A DNA stretch of 64,000 bases from Candidatus Saccharimonadota bacterium (GCA_017540545.1 JAFYAV010000002.1:268402-332401); one strand, 5' to 3'; counted from the stretch's first letter, positions 8,591 through 17,810 are shown. The notes: a model not told the origin generated them from the letters alone. Numbers and translations: made by a program.

Positions 8591-9285
8591 ACTAAGCTTA
8601 ATTGTCCACTTACTGGCAAATCGATATAGAAACTCGTTCCATCCCGATGGCGGACCAGCCCGAAGCCTCCATGCATATAATTTGCGAACTTCGCCGCAAT
8701 ATACAACCCCAAACCAGACGAGCCCGGTCGCATCGCAATATCTACCGGCTTCTTCACGAAGCCATTCTTGATCTCTCGCCACACCTTTGTTGGCACCGCC
8801 GGACCATAATCGCGCACATCAATTCTAATCTTTCCTTGTCTATCATAAATCGTCACTAAACTCGGTAATTCCTCGCCACCATAATTCATCGCATTCAAAC
8901 AAAAATTATAGACCACCGAATGAAGCAACTGACGATTCGCCACCACCAGTCTCCGCTTATTTCGGTAATCTATCTTCAATTCCCGCCGATTAAACCTAAA
9001 CATTCGCCACAACTCAGCCACCACCTCATCGCACACGATGCGCGGGTTAACTGGCTCCATCTCAAACAAGGCATCGTCCAATCGTGCCACTCGCGTTAAA
9101 TCCTCTACCTGCCTAAGCGCCCGCTCTGATGTCGTCGCTATCTGGCGGCCAATCTCGCGCGCGCCAGCTAAAGAATCTTCAAATTCCAAAGACAGAGCAA
9201 GTTGGCGCGACAGGCTCAATGGCCCCTTTAACTCGTGTGCAACAACAACTGCACTCGAACTCGCACCAAATACCTCACTCTCCAT
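8587..9285 (-). CDS. Soluble sensor histidine kinase without sensor domain
   Basis: 232 residues. H-box VVVAHELKGPLSLSRQ near residue 17, N-box HSVVYNFCLNAMNYGGEE, G1 box IRIDVRDYGPAVP and G2 box GSSGLGLYIAAKFANYMHGG are all present, so it should be an active HisKA/HATPase kinase. No transmembrane or PAS region precedes the H-box, so the input must come from a partner. TAGAAT lies 7 nt before the ATG. It is first in the operon with the receiver gene and recO. Confidence 0.88.
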   Translation of the reverse strand: MESEVFGASSSAVVVAHELKGPLSLSRQLALSLEFEDSLAGAREIGRQIATTSERALRQVEDLTRVARLDDALFEMEPVNPRIVCDEVVAELWRMFRFNRRELKIDYRNKRRLVVANRQLLHSVVYNFCLNAMNYGGEELPSLVTIYDRQGKIRIDVRDYGPAVPTKVWREIKNGFVKKPVDIAMRPGSSGLGLYIAAKFANYMHGGFGLVRHRDGTSFYIDLPVSGQLSLV

Positions 9286-9300
9286 GCCCCCTATTCTACA

Positions 9301-10314
9301 CTAGTCAGTTCCGAGACGCAAAGTCTTCAAGATAGCTTCATAATCATCAAGCAACACGTCGGAATCGGTTTGCAAAACACCAGTCTTATCATTCACTTTA
9401 AAGAGTACAAAAGTACCATTTATCTTACTCGTGATCTGGCCTTGATAACGTGTACCGGTAATTCTCCCGCCATTCGTTTCGAACGACTCAGAGCTCAACT
9501 CTTTCTTATTCAAGTACTGCTTCGCCACGTCGGCATATTGACGATTATATATCGCAAAACGTAAAGCATAACGCGAATTTTCATTACTCAACGACGGAAC
9601 AGACTTAGGGTTAAATAATGCTTCATAGTCGCCATTCTTCGTAGCGTCTTTATTTACATAGACACTCCAAGTCTTAGGATATTGGAAGCTAATCGAACCG
9701 TAATCTTCCGGACCGCGGAATTCGAGGTTTGGCTCCTTAAGCTTTTCCTCCAAAGTCTTTGCCGCCGCCTCTTGTTCGGCCGCTACAGCTTCTGCCACCG
9801 CAGCTGCCGTTTTCGCTTCTTGGTCTTCATTAACTTCGTTATACTTCATGAAGAAAATCACCGCTACGATAATCGCCGCTGCTGCAACTAAACAGACCGC
9901 TACTAAAATCAACGTTTCCACCAAAGACCCCTTGTCAGACTTAACCTTGGCTGGCCGCGCGGAATTCGGAACACCCGGCTGATTTAACACTGGCGCACTT
10001 CCGCTCGTGTTCATGTTTGGCGGAGCCACCTGCGGAGCCTGAGGGGCTTGCGAAGCTTGCATCGGCTGACTTGTTGGCATTGGGGGCGTCTGCGTACTCT
10101 GATTTTGTGCCATTTGAGGCATCTGTGGCGCCTGCATATTTGACTCCTGAGTCATTTGTGGCATCTGCGGAGCTTGTGGCGCTGCAAAAGGATCATTCAT
10201 CGTCTGCGACTGATTCATATTCATTCCATTGTTTGGCACGGAATTTGGATCCATACCCATATTCGGCGCTGGCATGGAATTACCGAAAGCACCATTATTC
10301 CAATTCTGATCCAT
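9301..10314 (-). CDS. Membrane-anchored protein with Met/Pro/Gln-rich N-terminus
   Basis: 337 residues in three parts. Residues 1-125 are low-complexity (repeats such as APQMPQM). A single membrane helix follows at about 132-155 (VETLILVAVCLVAAAAIIVAVIFF), then an external Ala/Glu-rich coil and a globular domain beginning at about 205 (EDYGSISFQYPKTWSVYV). That last domain has the look of a PsbP-like fold, on the weak evidence of the FxYPxxW start. TATAAT lies 6 nt from the ATG, so it is a leaderless single-gene unit. Confidence 0.6.
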   Translation of the reverse strand: MDQNWNNGAFGNSMPAPNMGMDPNSVPNNGMNMNQSQTMNDPFAAPQAPQMPQMTQESNMQAPQMPQMAQNQSTQTPPMPTSQPMQASQAPQAPQVAPPNMNTSGSAPVLNQPGVPNSARPAKVKSDKGSLVETLILVAVCLVAAAAIIVAVIFFMKYNEVNEDQEAKTAAAVAEAVAAEQEAAAKTLEEKLKEPNLEFRGPEDYGSISFQYPKTWSVYVNKDATKNGDYEALFNPKSVPSLSNENSRYALRFAIYNRQYADVAKQYLNKKELSSESFETNGGRITGTRYQGQITSKINGTFVLFKVNDKTGVLQTDSDVLLDDYEAILKTLRLGTD

Positions 10315-10364
10315 AATACGATTATATTTTAGCGCAAACGTTTTCGCAAGTCCGTCACGATAAA

Positions 10365-10565
10365 CTATTTGCTAAAATCCTCATCTATAACTTTGATTTC
10401 GTTCTTCATTTCGGCCAAATCATGCTCAATTTCTTTTGCCAATTTCGTCAAATCACGGTACTTCTGACTAGCCTCATCTAACACAAAAGCGTCCGAATAA
10501 AACCAATCGACGCCCGCCTTCAAATCGGCAATCTTTTCGCTAACATTTTTCTTCTTTGTTGTCAT
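10365..10565 (-). CDS. xseB: Exodeoxyribonuclease VII small subunit
   Basis: 66 residues, the normal size for XseB. It has the two-helix pattern SEKIADLKAGVDWF...DEASQKYRDLTKLAKEIEHDLAEMKNEIKVI. It overlaps the xseA stop by ATGA, the standard arrangement for keeping subunit stoichiometry. An ambiguous match by sequence alone, but secure by context. Confidence 0.85.
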   Translation of the reverse strand: MTTKKKNVSEKIADLKAGVDWFYSDAFVLDEASQKYRDLTKLAKEIEHDLAEMKNEIKVIDEDFSK

Positions 10566-11656
10566 TTTCGCTCCTTTACCTCTGTTATTTTCGCCTTAAT
10601 CTCTTGTTTTGTTGTGGTAATTTCAACAACATTACCAACTGCAACGTCGCCCCTCACCAACGCATAACCACGCGCTAGCACATTCTCTGGGTCCAACTGC
10701 GCCAATATTCGCCTCTGCGCCATCACCTCATTCTCAATTGTTGTAATCTTCACAACAATATCGCGCCCCACACGCAAGATATCATCTCTTACGCTAGTCG
10801 CCAGCTCATCGATCTTCATATTGAATAAATTATTTATTCGATTTAGATCGCTCTGGATGGCCGCAATTATCTCTTTACGATCGCGTGAAAGCATTTGCGC
10901 CGCGTTCGAAGGCGTCGACGCCACCACGTCAGCCGCCAAATCGCATAGACTTTCGTCCACCTCGTGCCCAATACCTGTTATCACCGGTATTTTTGAGGCT
11001 GCTACCGCCCGTACCAAGGCCTCGTCATTAAAGACCGCCAAATCATCCGCCGATCCGCCACCCCGAATCATTGCAATCACCTGCACTTCTGAATGCTCGT
11101 TAAAATAAGCCAGCGCACGTATCATCTGATCGGCCGCCACCATACCTTGCACCTGACAATGCGCCACCTGTACCTCTAGCCCACCCCATCGCTCGTTCAG
11201 AATCTTGCAGAAATCCGCATATCCGGCCGCCTGCGTGCTCGAAATCACACCAATCTTCATGATATTCTCCGGCAACGGGCGCTTCTTTTCTGGTGCAAAT
11301 AATCCTTCTGCCGTTAATTTCTTCTTCAAAAGCTCAAAGCTCTTCTTTAGGTCGCCTTCACCTACTGGCATCACCGTCTGCACTGTCAAAGAGAACTTCC
11401 CCCAGTTCGTCAACTTCGGAATTGCCCGCACGCGAACTATCATTCCGTCTTCAAGCGGGAACCTCAACGCAAACTTCATCATAAAGCAACCCACGCTAGC
11501 CTGATCATCTTTTAGATCAAAAAAGACAAACTTGCCCTGATTCACCTTAAAGCTCGCAACTTCACCCTCAATTACGACACCGGAAAAAGCAGTCTCCATA
11601 ATCTGATTGAAGACTGCCTGAAAATCCGAAACGCCATAAACCTGCGCTGGCTCCAT
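10562..11656 (-). CDS. xseA: Exodeoxyribonuclease VII large subunit
   Basis: 364 residues. The N-terminal OB-fold (VVIEGEVASFKVNQGKFVFFDLKDDQASVGCFMMK) is followed by the catalytic domain with KIGVISSTQAAGYADF, IRGGGSADDLAVFNDE and ITGIGHEVDESLCDLAADVVASTPSNAA. A coiled coil and the LARGYALV signature end the protein. It degrades single-stranded DNA from both ends. The start follows the stop of the upstream membrane gene directly. Confidence 0.96.
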   Translation of the reverse strand: MEPAQVYGVSDFQAVFNQIMETAFSGVVIEGEVASFKVNQGKFVFFDLKDDQASVGCFMMKFALRFPLEDGMIVRVRAIPKLTNWGKFSLTVQTVMPVGEGDLKKSFELLKKKLTAEGLFAPEKKRPLPENIMKIGVISSTQAAGYADFCKILNERWGGLEVQVAHCQVQGMVAADQMIRALAYFNEHSEVQVIAMIRGGGSADDLAVFNDEALVRAVAASKIPVITGIGHEVDESLCDLAADVVASTPSNAAQMLSRDRKEIIAAIQSDLNRINNLFNMKIDELATSVRDDILRVGRDIVVKITTIENEVMAQRRILAQLDPENVLARGYALVRGDVAVGNVVEITTTKQEIKAKITEVKERK

Positions 11657-12748
11657 TTATTGTTCCTCTGGAACCGCATCAGTCTTGAATTTATCTGGGC
11701 GTTGCATAATTGCATGCTGATAGAACCCATAGCCGCTAATAATCGTGCCTAGCAGGACGAGCACGCGCGTTACAATCACCGTAATTGTTGCCACCTGCAA
11801 ATCTACGCCAGTTGCCACCAAGACCGCTACAAAAGCGCCCTCGTAGCCGCCCATACCACCAGGTGTAACCATTACAGTACCTACTACACTACCAACACCT
11901 TCCGCAATCATAATCTGCGGCAAAATCTCTGGATGTCCCAAAGCACACCCCACTACCCAATAGGTTGCTAATTCCAAAAACGAATAGAATAGACCCCAAG
12001 CCATCGGCTTGCCCAGTATCCTGCGGTTCTTCTTCAGGCTTAGATAGTCTTCGCGCAAGTCATTAAAGAACTTCGATACGTTCTCTTCTTTCAAAAACTT
12101 GCGCTTCTTGCCACGCGACAATCTTCGCACTATCCTGTTGATAAACTTTGAGGACTTATCCGCTAGCCAATCGATATTCTTTTGCTTGCGCACAATCAGC
12201 CACGCCACTGTAATCAGGCCCAAAATGCCAAAGGCAATCAGCGCCGACAGCCAAACTGCCCACATTCCACCAGGAACAACACAGCCCGCTATCAACACAA
12301 AGATTATCGCAAATAAAGTCTGCGCCGCATTGCCAATTGCGCATATACCATACCTTAGGATATGTACAAAGCTAATCTGCCCCGCCGAAATATTGAATTC
12401 CTTCAGCCGCCAAATCAAATAAGCCAGGCCACTCGTGCCGCCCGACGGCAATGCGTGGTTTACGAAGTTAATTTCCAACGAAATTCGCGTCAATTTCGCA
12501 TGCGTAATCTTAAAATTTTTTCGTTGTGTCAGAAATGCAAAATAAATCTGCCCCGCCGCATAATACATCAGAATTTGCTCTGGAATAATCAGCAATAGCA
12601 CCCAAATATTAATGCTCTTCAATGCATTCCAAGTCGCCTCCAGCATCGTCATTGTTTGGCCATCCACCACCACTTCGGCACTGAATGCGTTATAAGCAAT
12701 AAAAGCCACCAAAACCAGGGTTACTACACTCAAGATTTTCTTAAACAT
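11657..12748 (-). CDS. LPG-synthase transmembrane domain (UPF0104/flippase-like) protein
   Basis: 363 residues with about eight hydrophobic segments. The signature region NHALPSGGTSGLAYLIWRLKE and the later TPGGMGGYEGAFVAVLVATG match the lysylphosphatidylglycerol synthase TM family (PF03706), many members of which move lipid-linked substrates. There is no soluble aminoacyl-transfer domain, so lipid export is likelier than lysinylation. First gene of an operon with xseA and xseB. Confidence 0.82.
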   Translation of the reverse strand: MFKKILSVVTLVLVAFIAYNAFSAEVVVDGQTMTMLEATWNALKSINIWVLLLIIPEQILMYYAAGQIYFAFLTQRKNFKITHAKLTRISLEINFVNHALPSGGTSGLAYLIWRLKEFNISAGQISFVHILRYGICAIGNAAQTLFAIIFVLIAGCVVPGGMWAVWLSALIAFGILGLITVAWLIVRKQKNIDWLADKSSKFINRIVRRLSRGKKRKFLKEENVSKFFNDLREDYLSLKKNRRILGKPMAWGLFYSFLELATYWVVGCALGHPEILPQIMIAEGVGSVVGTVMVTPGGMGGYEGAFVAVLVATGVDLQVATITVIVTRVLVLLGTIISGYGFYQHAIMQRPDKFKTDAVPEEQ

Positions 12749-12767
12749 ATGCTACAATATTAGCACA
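12749..12767. promoter_or_regulatory. Interlocked divergent promoters
   Basis: Only 19 bp separate two divergent ATGs (12748 minus, 12768 plus). Within them TGCTA (12750-12754) and TAGCA (12761-12765) form an inverted repeat around a shared AT core. The plus -10 TACAAT is 12753-12758 and the minus -10 TAATAT is 12762-12757, so the hexamers overlap by 2 bp. RNA polymerase cannot occupy both at once. Confidence 0.6.
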
Positions 12768-13901
12768 ATGACTTTCCTTTTTGTACTAGGACGTGAGCCA
12801 AAAATATCCCTCGCCGAACTCGAGGCGATTTTTTCCAGCAGCAAAGTCAAACAAATTGGCGCAAATCTAGCCCAAGTCACTGCCCGCACCGTTTCACTTG
12901 ACCATCTCGGCGGCACCGTCAAAGTTGCACAAATCATCGACCAACCCATCCAAGATTTTCTTTCCAACCTCCCCACCGGCAAAATAACCCTGGGTATCTC
13001 AGACTACTCCGAACATGCCAATCCACGCAAAACTTGGGAGCTGGCACTTAAATACAAGAATCTGCTCAAGCGCCACGGGCGCAACGTCCGTCTCGTGCCT
13101 AACGGCAAAAGCCCTATTCTTAGCTCCGCCGCTTCACATCATAACCAACTTGGCGAAAAAACTAATCACATCGAAATTGTCAAATACGGCAAGTACACTG
13201 GAATCTCTATTGGTGCTCAAAATATCACCGCCTACGCCAAGCGCGACCAGGCACGCCCCGCTCGCGACGCTTTCGTCGGCATGCTTCCACCCAAACTTGC
13301 CCAGATCCTCATCAATCTCGCTACCGCCGGCGCAAAGACCGGCACTGTTCTAGACCCTTTCTGCGGCACCGGCGTCATCCTGCAAGAGTCCATTCTCATG
13401 GGTTACTCCGCTTATGGAACCGACTTATCCGAAAAGATGATCGATTATAGCCGCAAAAACCTTGACTGGATTACGAAACGCACGCCTCGTCTGCAAAAAC
13501 CCAATGCGCCAAAACTACACCTCGAGCCAGGCGATGCTACCAATCACAAATGGCAACTTACCCAGCCGGATTTCGTTGCTTCAGAGATTTACCTCGGCCA
13601 CCCGCTTTCCGCTCCACCCGCCGAAGTCAAGCTCAAAGCACTCCAACAAGACGCCAAAGCCTTGTTAGTCGGCTTTCTCAAAAACCTCTCATCTCAACTT
13701 CCAGCCAATGCCCAAATCGCCCTCGCCACCCCGGCCTGGAAGCGTCCTGACGGTTCTTATTCAGGGGTGAATATCCTTGACGAAATCGACAAGCTGGGGT
13801 ATAATGCCATAAAGTATCATTATGCGTCTTACGATGACCTCTTATATTATAGAGAGGACCAAATCGTTGCGCGTCAAATAATAGTATTAAGGAAAAAGTA
13901 G
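12768..13901 (+). CDS. Trm11-like class I SAM methyltransferase
   Basis: 377 residues. An N-terminal region with LGREPKISLAELEAIF resembles the THUMP-containing part of Trm11/Trm-G10 enzymes. The Rossmann part begins at about residue 195 with TVLDPFCGTGVILQESILMGYSAYGTDLSEKMI (SAM-binding motif I and its acidic follow-on). The place where tRNA guanine N2-methylases have D/N-P-P-Y reads SEIYLGHPLS, so the catalytic motif is divergent. tRNA is the likely but unproven target. rpmA follows 1 nt later. Confidence 0.72.
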   Translation: MTFLFVLGREPKISLAELEAIFSSSKVKQIGANLAQVTARTVSLDHLGGTVKVAQIIDQPIQDFLSNLPTGKITLGISDYSEHANPRKTWELALKYKNLLKRHGRNVRLVPNGKSPILSSAASHHNQLGEKTNHIEIVKYGKYTGISIGAQNITAYAKRDQARPARDAFVGMLPPKLAQILINLATAGAKTGTVLDPFCGTGVILQESILMGYSAYGTDLSEKMIDYSRKNLDWITKRTPRLQKPNAPKLHLEPGDATNHKWQLTQPDFVASEIYLGHPLSAPPAEVKLKALQQDAKALLVGFLKNLSSQLPANAQIALATPAWKRPDGSYSGVNILDEIDKLGYNAIKYHYASYDDLLYYREDQIVARQIIVLRKK

Positions 13902-13902
13902 T

Positions 13903-14181
13903 ATGTCACATGTCAAAGCTGGCGGTACCAGCAAAAACCTACACAACAATGCCGGCCAACGACTTGGCGTCAAGCGTTTCGGTGGCCAACTAGTCAAGAC
14001 TGGCGAAGTCCTCGTCCGTCAAACCGGCGCAACAAAGATTGCCGGCCCTGGCACTTTCATGAGCCGCAACTTCACTATCCATGCAGCCATCGATGGCAAA
14101 GTTGTTTTTGTAAAAACCAAGAAGAACCATTTTTCTGGCAAAAGCGTGCCACGTACTCGCGTCGAAGTACACGCCGCTTAA
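13903..14181 (+). CDS. rpmA: 50S ribosomal protein L27
   Basis: 92 residues. AGGTSKNLHNNAGQRLGVKRFGGQLVKTGEVLVRQTG is the L27 core; the C-terminal part is more divergent than usual. The N-terminus MSHVKAGG has no cleavable extension. L27 normally sits directly beside L21, but here rplU is about 8 kb away. The AAGGA ribosome site lies in the last codons of the methyltransferase gene. Confidence 0.95.
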   Translation: MSHVKAGGTSKNLHNNAGQRLGVKRFGGQLVKTGEVLVRQTGATKIAGPGTFMSRNFTIHAAIDGKVVFVKTKKNHFSGKSVPRTRVEVHAA

Positions 14182-14197
14182 TTGGTATTAGCAACAA

Positions 14198-14230
14198 AAA
14201 ATATCTCCGACCCAAAATCGGAGATATTTT
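14198..14230. terminator. Bidirectional terminator between rpmA and holA
   Basis: A 13-bp perfect stem (14198-14210 with 14218-14230) with a 7-nt loop is flanked by A and T tracts, so it can stop transcripts in both directions. Its arm reaches the first base of the holA stop codon. The stem core AAATATCTCCG recurs in the terminator at 53994-54027. Confidence 0.85.
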
Positions 14231-14844
14231 TATCGTAACTGCCCAATTTTTAATAACGAAATTTTTACTATATTCCACGCATCTACGCTCGCGCTTTTCA
14301 TGTCCATATCAGCCTTCGCCAGAATTTTTATTGCGCGCACCGCCTTCGGATTTTTCGTTTCCAACCGTTTCGCTGCCTGCGAAATAATCGCCCCCATCGT
14401 CATATAAGCATCGTCCGTCGTCTCAATTTGTTCGCACATCTTTACTGCCTTTGCGCCATGCCCCGCAAAGGCCTCATCGGCAATTTTAAAAGCAAAAAAA
14501 CGTTCTACCTTCATGTCCTGCGCGAACTCTTTAATTTCTACATTTTTCTGTTTTGCAATCGCTTTATAGACCACTGACCTCTTATCAAGCGCGGAAAGCC
14601 AAATGACCATTTCGTGCGTCGTATCGAGATATTCCGGCAACATTTCCCAACATTCCTTATTTTCATTCAGGCTCTTCAGTAAGATTTTTCGCGTTTCGCC
14701 AAACAAAGAAGTGCCCCGAAAAATCGAATCCATATCACCACGCGTTATATTCTCCGCTTCTATCACTTCATACTCCTCACCGAGCAACTTCACGACCGCC
14801 AACTGCGCTTTCTGGCGATCGTTGCCATAGAAAATCTTTATCAT
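14230..14844 (-). CDS. holA: DNA polymerase III delta subunit-like (HolA), short
   Basis: 204 residues against about 330 in typical HolA. IKIFYGNDRQKAQLAVVKLL, then NITRGDMDSIFRGTSLFGETRKILLKSL and a region rich in helices, matches the N-terminal and middle clamp-loader domains. The C-terminal collar domain appears reduced. ATG 14844 overlaps the mutM stop by ATGA and is preferred to a TTG at 14853. It should open the sliding clamp during replication. Confidence 0.72.
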   Translation of the reverse strand: MIKIFYGNDRQKAQLAVVKLLGEEYEVIEAENITRGDMDSIFRGTSLFGETRKILLKSLNENKECWEMLPEYLDTTHEMVIWLSALDKRSVVYKAIAKQKNVEIKEFAQDMKVERFFAFKIADEAFAGHGAKAVKMCEQIETTDDAYMTMGAIISQAAKRLETKNPKAVRAIKILAKADMDMKSASVDAWNIVKISLLKIGQLR

Positions 14845-15689
14845 TTCTGACAACCCCTACAATAATGTGTTCCGCGCCCCGCCACGCGCGTTTTTTCAAT
14901 CATACCGCCACAACGCCTACATTCTAGTCCATCTCGACGGAAAACTTGTGCAAATTTTTCCAAATAACTACCTTTTGTACCGTCTGCTCGCACATAATCT
15001 TTCATTGTTGAACCACCGCTATCAATTGCGGCCTGCATTACTTCGCAAAGACCTTTCAGCAATAAATCTGACTCCTCGCGTTCCAAATCTCCACATCGTC
15101 GCCACGGCAAAATCCCCGCATAGAAACACCCCTCATCGGCATAAATATTTCCCACGCCTGCAATATTGCTCTGGTCCAAAATTACCGCCTTAATTGGCGC
15201 CGATTTATGCCTTTGTAGCATCCCCCAGAAATCTTCGCTCTTCATATCCCACGGCTCTGGTGCCAACTTTTTCAAAAAGCTATCCTCCGCCAAGCCTAGT
15301 TCGTCCAATACTGCGATAAATCCGAACTTACGCTGATCATTAAAATACAAATGCGTTCCATCCTCGAAGTCAAAATAAACTCGCGTGTGCCGCCCCGGCA
15401 TCTTTTCCGTAAAACCGCCATCGGGATGTCCGGCCGCGAATTTTTCACCACCTTCAAAAATCATCTGCCCCGTCATCCGCAAATGCGCCATCATCCACAT
15501 TTTGTTTGAAAGTTGAATTAGTAAAGCTTTTCCGCGTCGATCTAGCCTATCCATCTTCTGGCCAACTACCCATTTTGGATCACCCCGAAAACTTTTTTCG
15601 CACAAAATTACCACATTTTTAATTTTTTTGTGCAAAATCAGCTTTTCGAGCCCACGCCGAATCGTCTCAACTTCCGGTAATTCTGGCAT
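14841..15689 (-). CDS. mutM: Formamidopyrimidine-DNA glycosylase
   Basis: 282 residues. MPELPEVETIRRGL gives the catalytic Pro1 and Glu2 after Met removal. LRMTGQM, the helix-two-turn-helix IKAVILDQSNIAGVGNIYADE, and the zinc finger CRRCGGMIEKTRVAGRGTHYCRGCQK complete the family. It removes 8-oxoguanine and nicks the abasic site. Its own -10 TATAAT (15705-15700) contains the TAA stop codon of the upstream CPBP gene and lies 10 nt from the ATG. Confidence 0.97.
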   Translation of the reverse strand: MPELPEVETIRRGLEKLILHKKIKNVVILCEKSFRGDPKWVVGQKMDRLDRRGKALLIQLSNKMWMMAHLRMTGQMIFEGGEKFAAGHPDGGFTEKMPGRHTRVYFDFEDGTHLYFNDQRKFGFIAVLDELGLAEDSFLKKLAPEPWDMKSEDFWGMLQRHKSAPIKAVILDQSNIAGVGNIYADEGCFYAGILPWRRCGDLEREESDLLLKGLCEVMQAAIDSGGSTMKDYVRADGTKGSYLEKFAQVFRRDGLECRRCGGMIEKTRVAGRGTHYCRGCQK

Positions 15690-15700
15690 ATTACCTTTGA

Positions 15701-16555
15701 TTATAGCAAGAATGGCGCAATAATTGGGAGCGCAACACCGAGCGTACCGACCATACTAGTCGTGCTAATCGGATTGACATATAGCAGATAGAACGCCAAT
15801 CCGTTTCTTATCATATGCATAAGGATGCCCGCATATATTGTGCCTGTTAATTCTCGCGCTACACATAGAAAAACACTCATCACGCCCACCACGATGCCCA
15901 CATTCCATTGACCATGCATCAAACCAAACAAAACCGACACAAGAATAATTGCCGGAATAGCACTTAGTCGCGTACGTAATTTCCCGTATAAATAACCACG
16001 AAAGATTAATTCTTCCGCAATCGGCGCCAAAACTACTAAGGCCACAAAAGCAATCGCCTTATCTATATTTAAATAAATACCATTAAAACCAACATCCTGC
16101 GCTTCGTTTAAATCAAACGATGGCGCAACCGCCTGAACGACTAGCAATACCGCAATCGTCGCAACCATCGATGCAATATAGCCAATTGGCGCCAATAAGA
16201 TGTCCGTCCAAGTCGGCAATCCTTTTAGGCCCAAACTGTCTCGACTGACTTTTGAATTCAGCAGATACAATGGCGGCAATATAATCAGGACAAGCGCCAT
16301 GACGTACACAATCACCATAAGAACCGCTTCTAGCACCGCCGAATTTGCATCTACCACTACGTCGGACCCTTTAATTATTATGGTCGCGACCAATGACACA
16401 ACAAACTGCGCCACTACTATTATCGCTCCCACCCAAACCGTCAGCGCAATCGCCCAAAGTGCAACCATGCGCTTCTTGTAGGCTTCATCCTTTCGCGCGC
16501 GTTTCTTAATGGCTTCAATTTTTTGAGTCAACCAGTTCTTTTTATTCTCTGCCAT
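15701..16555 (-). CDS. CPBP-family intramembrane metalloprotease
   Basis: 284 residues with about eight membrane segments. EELIFRGYLYGKLR (EExxxR motif 1) near residue 180 and LMHGQWN (motif 2 FxxxH) later are the ABI/CAAX-protease active-site residues. The N-terminal 30 residues are strongly basic. Its start overlaps the rseP stop by one base (TAATG), so two membrane proteases are produced from one operon. Confidence 0.86.
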   Translation of the reverse strand: MAENKKNWLTQKIEAIKKRARKDEAYKKRMVALWAIALTVWVGAIIVVAQFVVSLVATIIIKGSDVVVDANSAVLEAVLMVIVYVMALVLIILPPLYLLNSKVSRDSLGLKGLPTWTDILLAPIGYIASMVATIAVLLVVQAVAPSFDLNEAQDVGFNGIYLNIDKAIAFVALVVLAPIAEELIFRGYLYGKLRTRLSAIPAIILVSVLFGLMHGQWNVGIVVGVMSVFLCVARELTGTIYAGILMHMIRNGLAFYLLYVNPISTTSMVGTLGVALPIIAPFLL

Positions 16556-17769
16556 TAAAATAGCCTCATAATGTCAATAACTGTCACGATTGCTGCAAGA
16601 ATCAGAATTACCATAAATGCTCGCCCCACAATTTTTTCTTCTGTTTCTTTTGTTAGCTTCTTTTTGCGTAAACGATATATTGCAATCAGCAACCATCTAC
16701 CACCATCAAGTGCCGGAATTGGTAACACATTCATACAAGCTAGCGAAATCGATATCAACGCAACTAAGAAAGTCAGATTATTCAGCCCACTCGCCGCAAA
16801 GGCTGGGAAAAGTACCCCAATAATTCCAACTGGACCACTCACCGAATCGCCTGCACTTTTAATCGCCGCAGCACCACTCTCGCGCACTGCCTGATTCGGA
16901 TTAATTTGTTGAATTACACCACTCACTAAGTTATAGAGTAAAGCTCCTACCCCCTTGAAGGTCTCGCCTGTTATTTGCGCCGTTGTTACAAGCCCTACAA
17001 TTGGTGCGCTCCAAGAGCTCATATAATACACGCTACCCGAAATGCTTGCACCTAATCGATAATCAGCATCTTTGTCGTTCAATTTCACTTCCGCCGTCAT
17101 CTCGTCGCCTTTGCGATCGAGAGTTAAGTAAATCACATCACCAGCATGCCGCTCATTAAAATCTAGTAGATCTTGAGTAGTAATAATCTCCGCCCTCTCC
17201 GAATTATCGTCTACCACACGCACGCGCTTGATGATATCGCCACTCTCTAGCCCTGCTTTACTAGCTGGACTATCATCGAGCACTTCGCCAATCGCCACAG
17301 GATTCTCTACTAATACGCGCGTGTCATTCGGCATCATAAACTGCCCATCCAAGAAATGTGGCATCCCTACCCAAGCCAAAATCGTCAACAGCACAAACGC
17401 CACCAACCAGTTCATCGCCACGCCACCAAACAAAATCTTTGTTTTCTGCCAAAAGCTCGATGCACCAAAACTACCAGCTTCCGTATCCGCATCGCTCTCC
17501 CCCTTCATTTGGCAAAAACCACCAATTGGCAACCAGTTCAAAGAAATAATTGTGCCTTTTCCTGGCGGTTTTTTCCACTCTTTCTTCTTGAGGCGGCGCC
17601 ACTTACCATTCACTTTGCGCCACGCTACGGCTCGCGGCGGAAAACAAATCCCAAATTCTTCTACCTCCACCCCGTTACGACGCGCGGCAATAAAATGCCC
17701 AAACTCGTGCGCCGTCACGAGAAACATTAACATAAAAATTCCAATGATTATTCCAATTATCACACTCAT
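16555..17769 (-). CDS. rseP: Site-2 protease (RseP/MmpA family, M50)
   Basis: 404 residues. TAHEFGHFIAARRNGVEVEEFGI carries HExxH in the first membrane helix. A PDZ domain covers about residues 150-240 (VLDDSPASKAGLESGDIIKRV), and MNVLPIPALDGGRW supplies the third zinc ligand Asp. It cleaves membrane anchors or leftover signal peptides. A TATTAT box lies 10 nt before the ATG. First gene of the operon with the CPBP protease. Confidence 0.92.
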   Translation of the reverse strand: MSVIIGIIIGIFMLMFLVTAHEFGHFIAARRNGVEVEEFGICFPPRAVAWRKVNGKWRRLKKKEWKKPPGKGTIISLNWLPIGGFCQMKGESDADTEAGSFGASSFWQKTKILFGGVAMNWLVAFVLLTILAWVGMPHFLDGQFMMPNDTRVLVENPVAIGEVLDDSPASKAGLESGDIIKRVRVVDDNSERAEIITTQDLLDFNERHAGDVIYLTLDRKGDEMTAEVKLNDKDADYRLGASISGSVYYMSSWSAPIVGLVTTAQITGETFKGVGALLYNLVSGVIQQINPNQAVRESGAAAIKSAGDSVSGPVGIIGVLFPAFAASGLNNLTFLVALISISLACMNVLPIPALDGGRWLLIAIYRLRKKKLTKETEEKIVGRAFMVILILAAIVTVIDIMRLF

Positions 17770-17810
17770 ACTAATATCTATAATATCACACCATTAGCGC
17801 TTTAGACGCG

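Noticed and set aside
8591..8782. Longer start for the response regulator
   Set aside because: The extension covers kinase coding sequence and precedes the receiver motif without homology; the ATGA overlap at 8590 is the better start.
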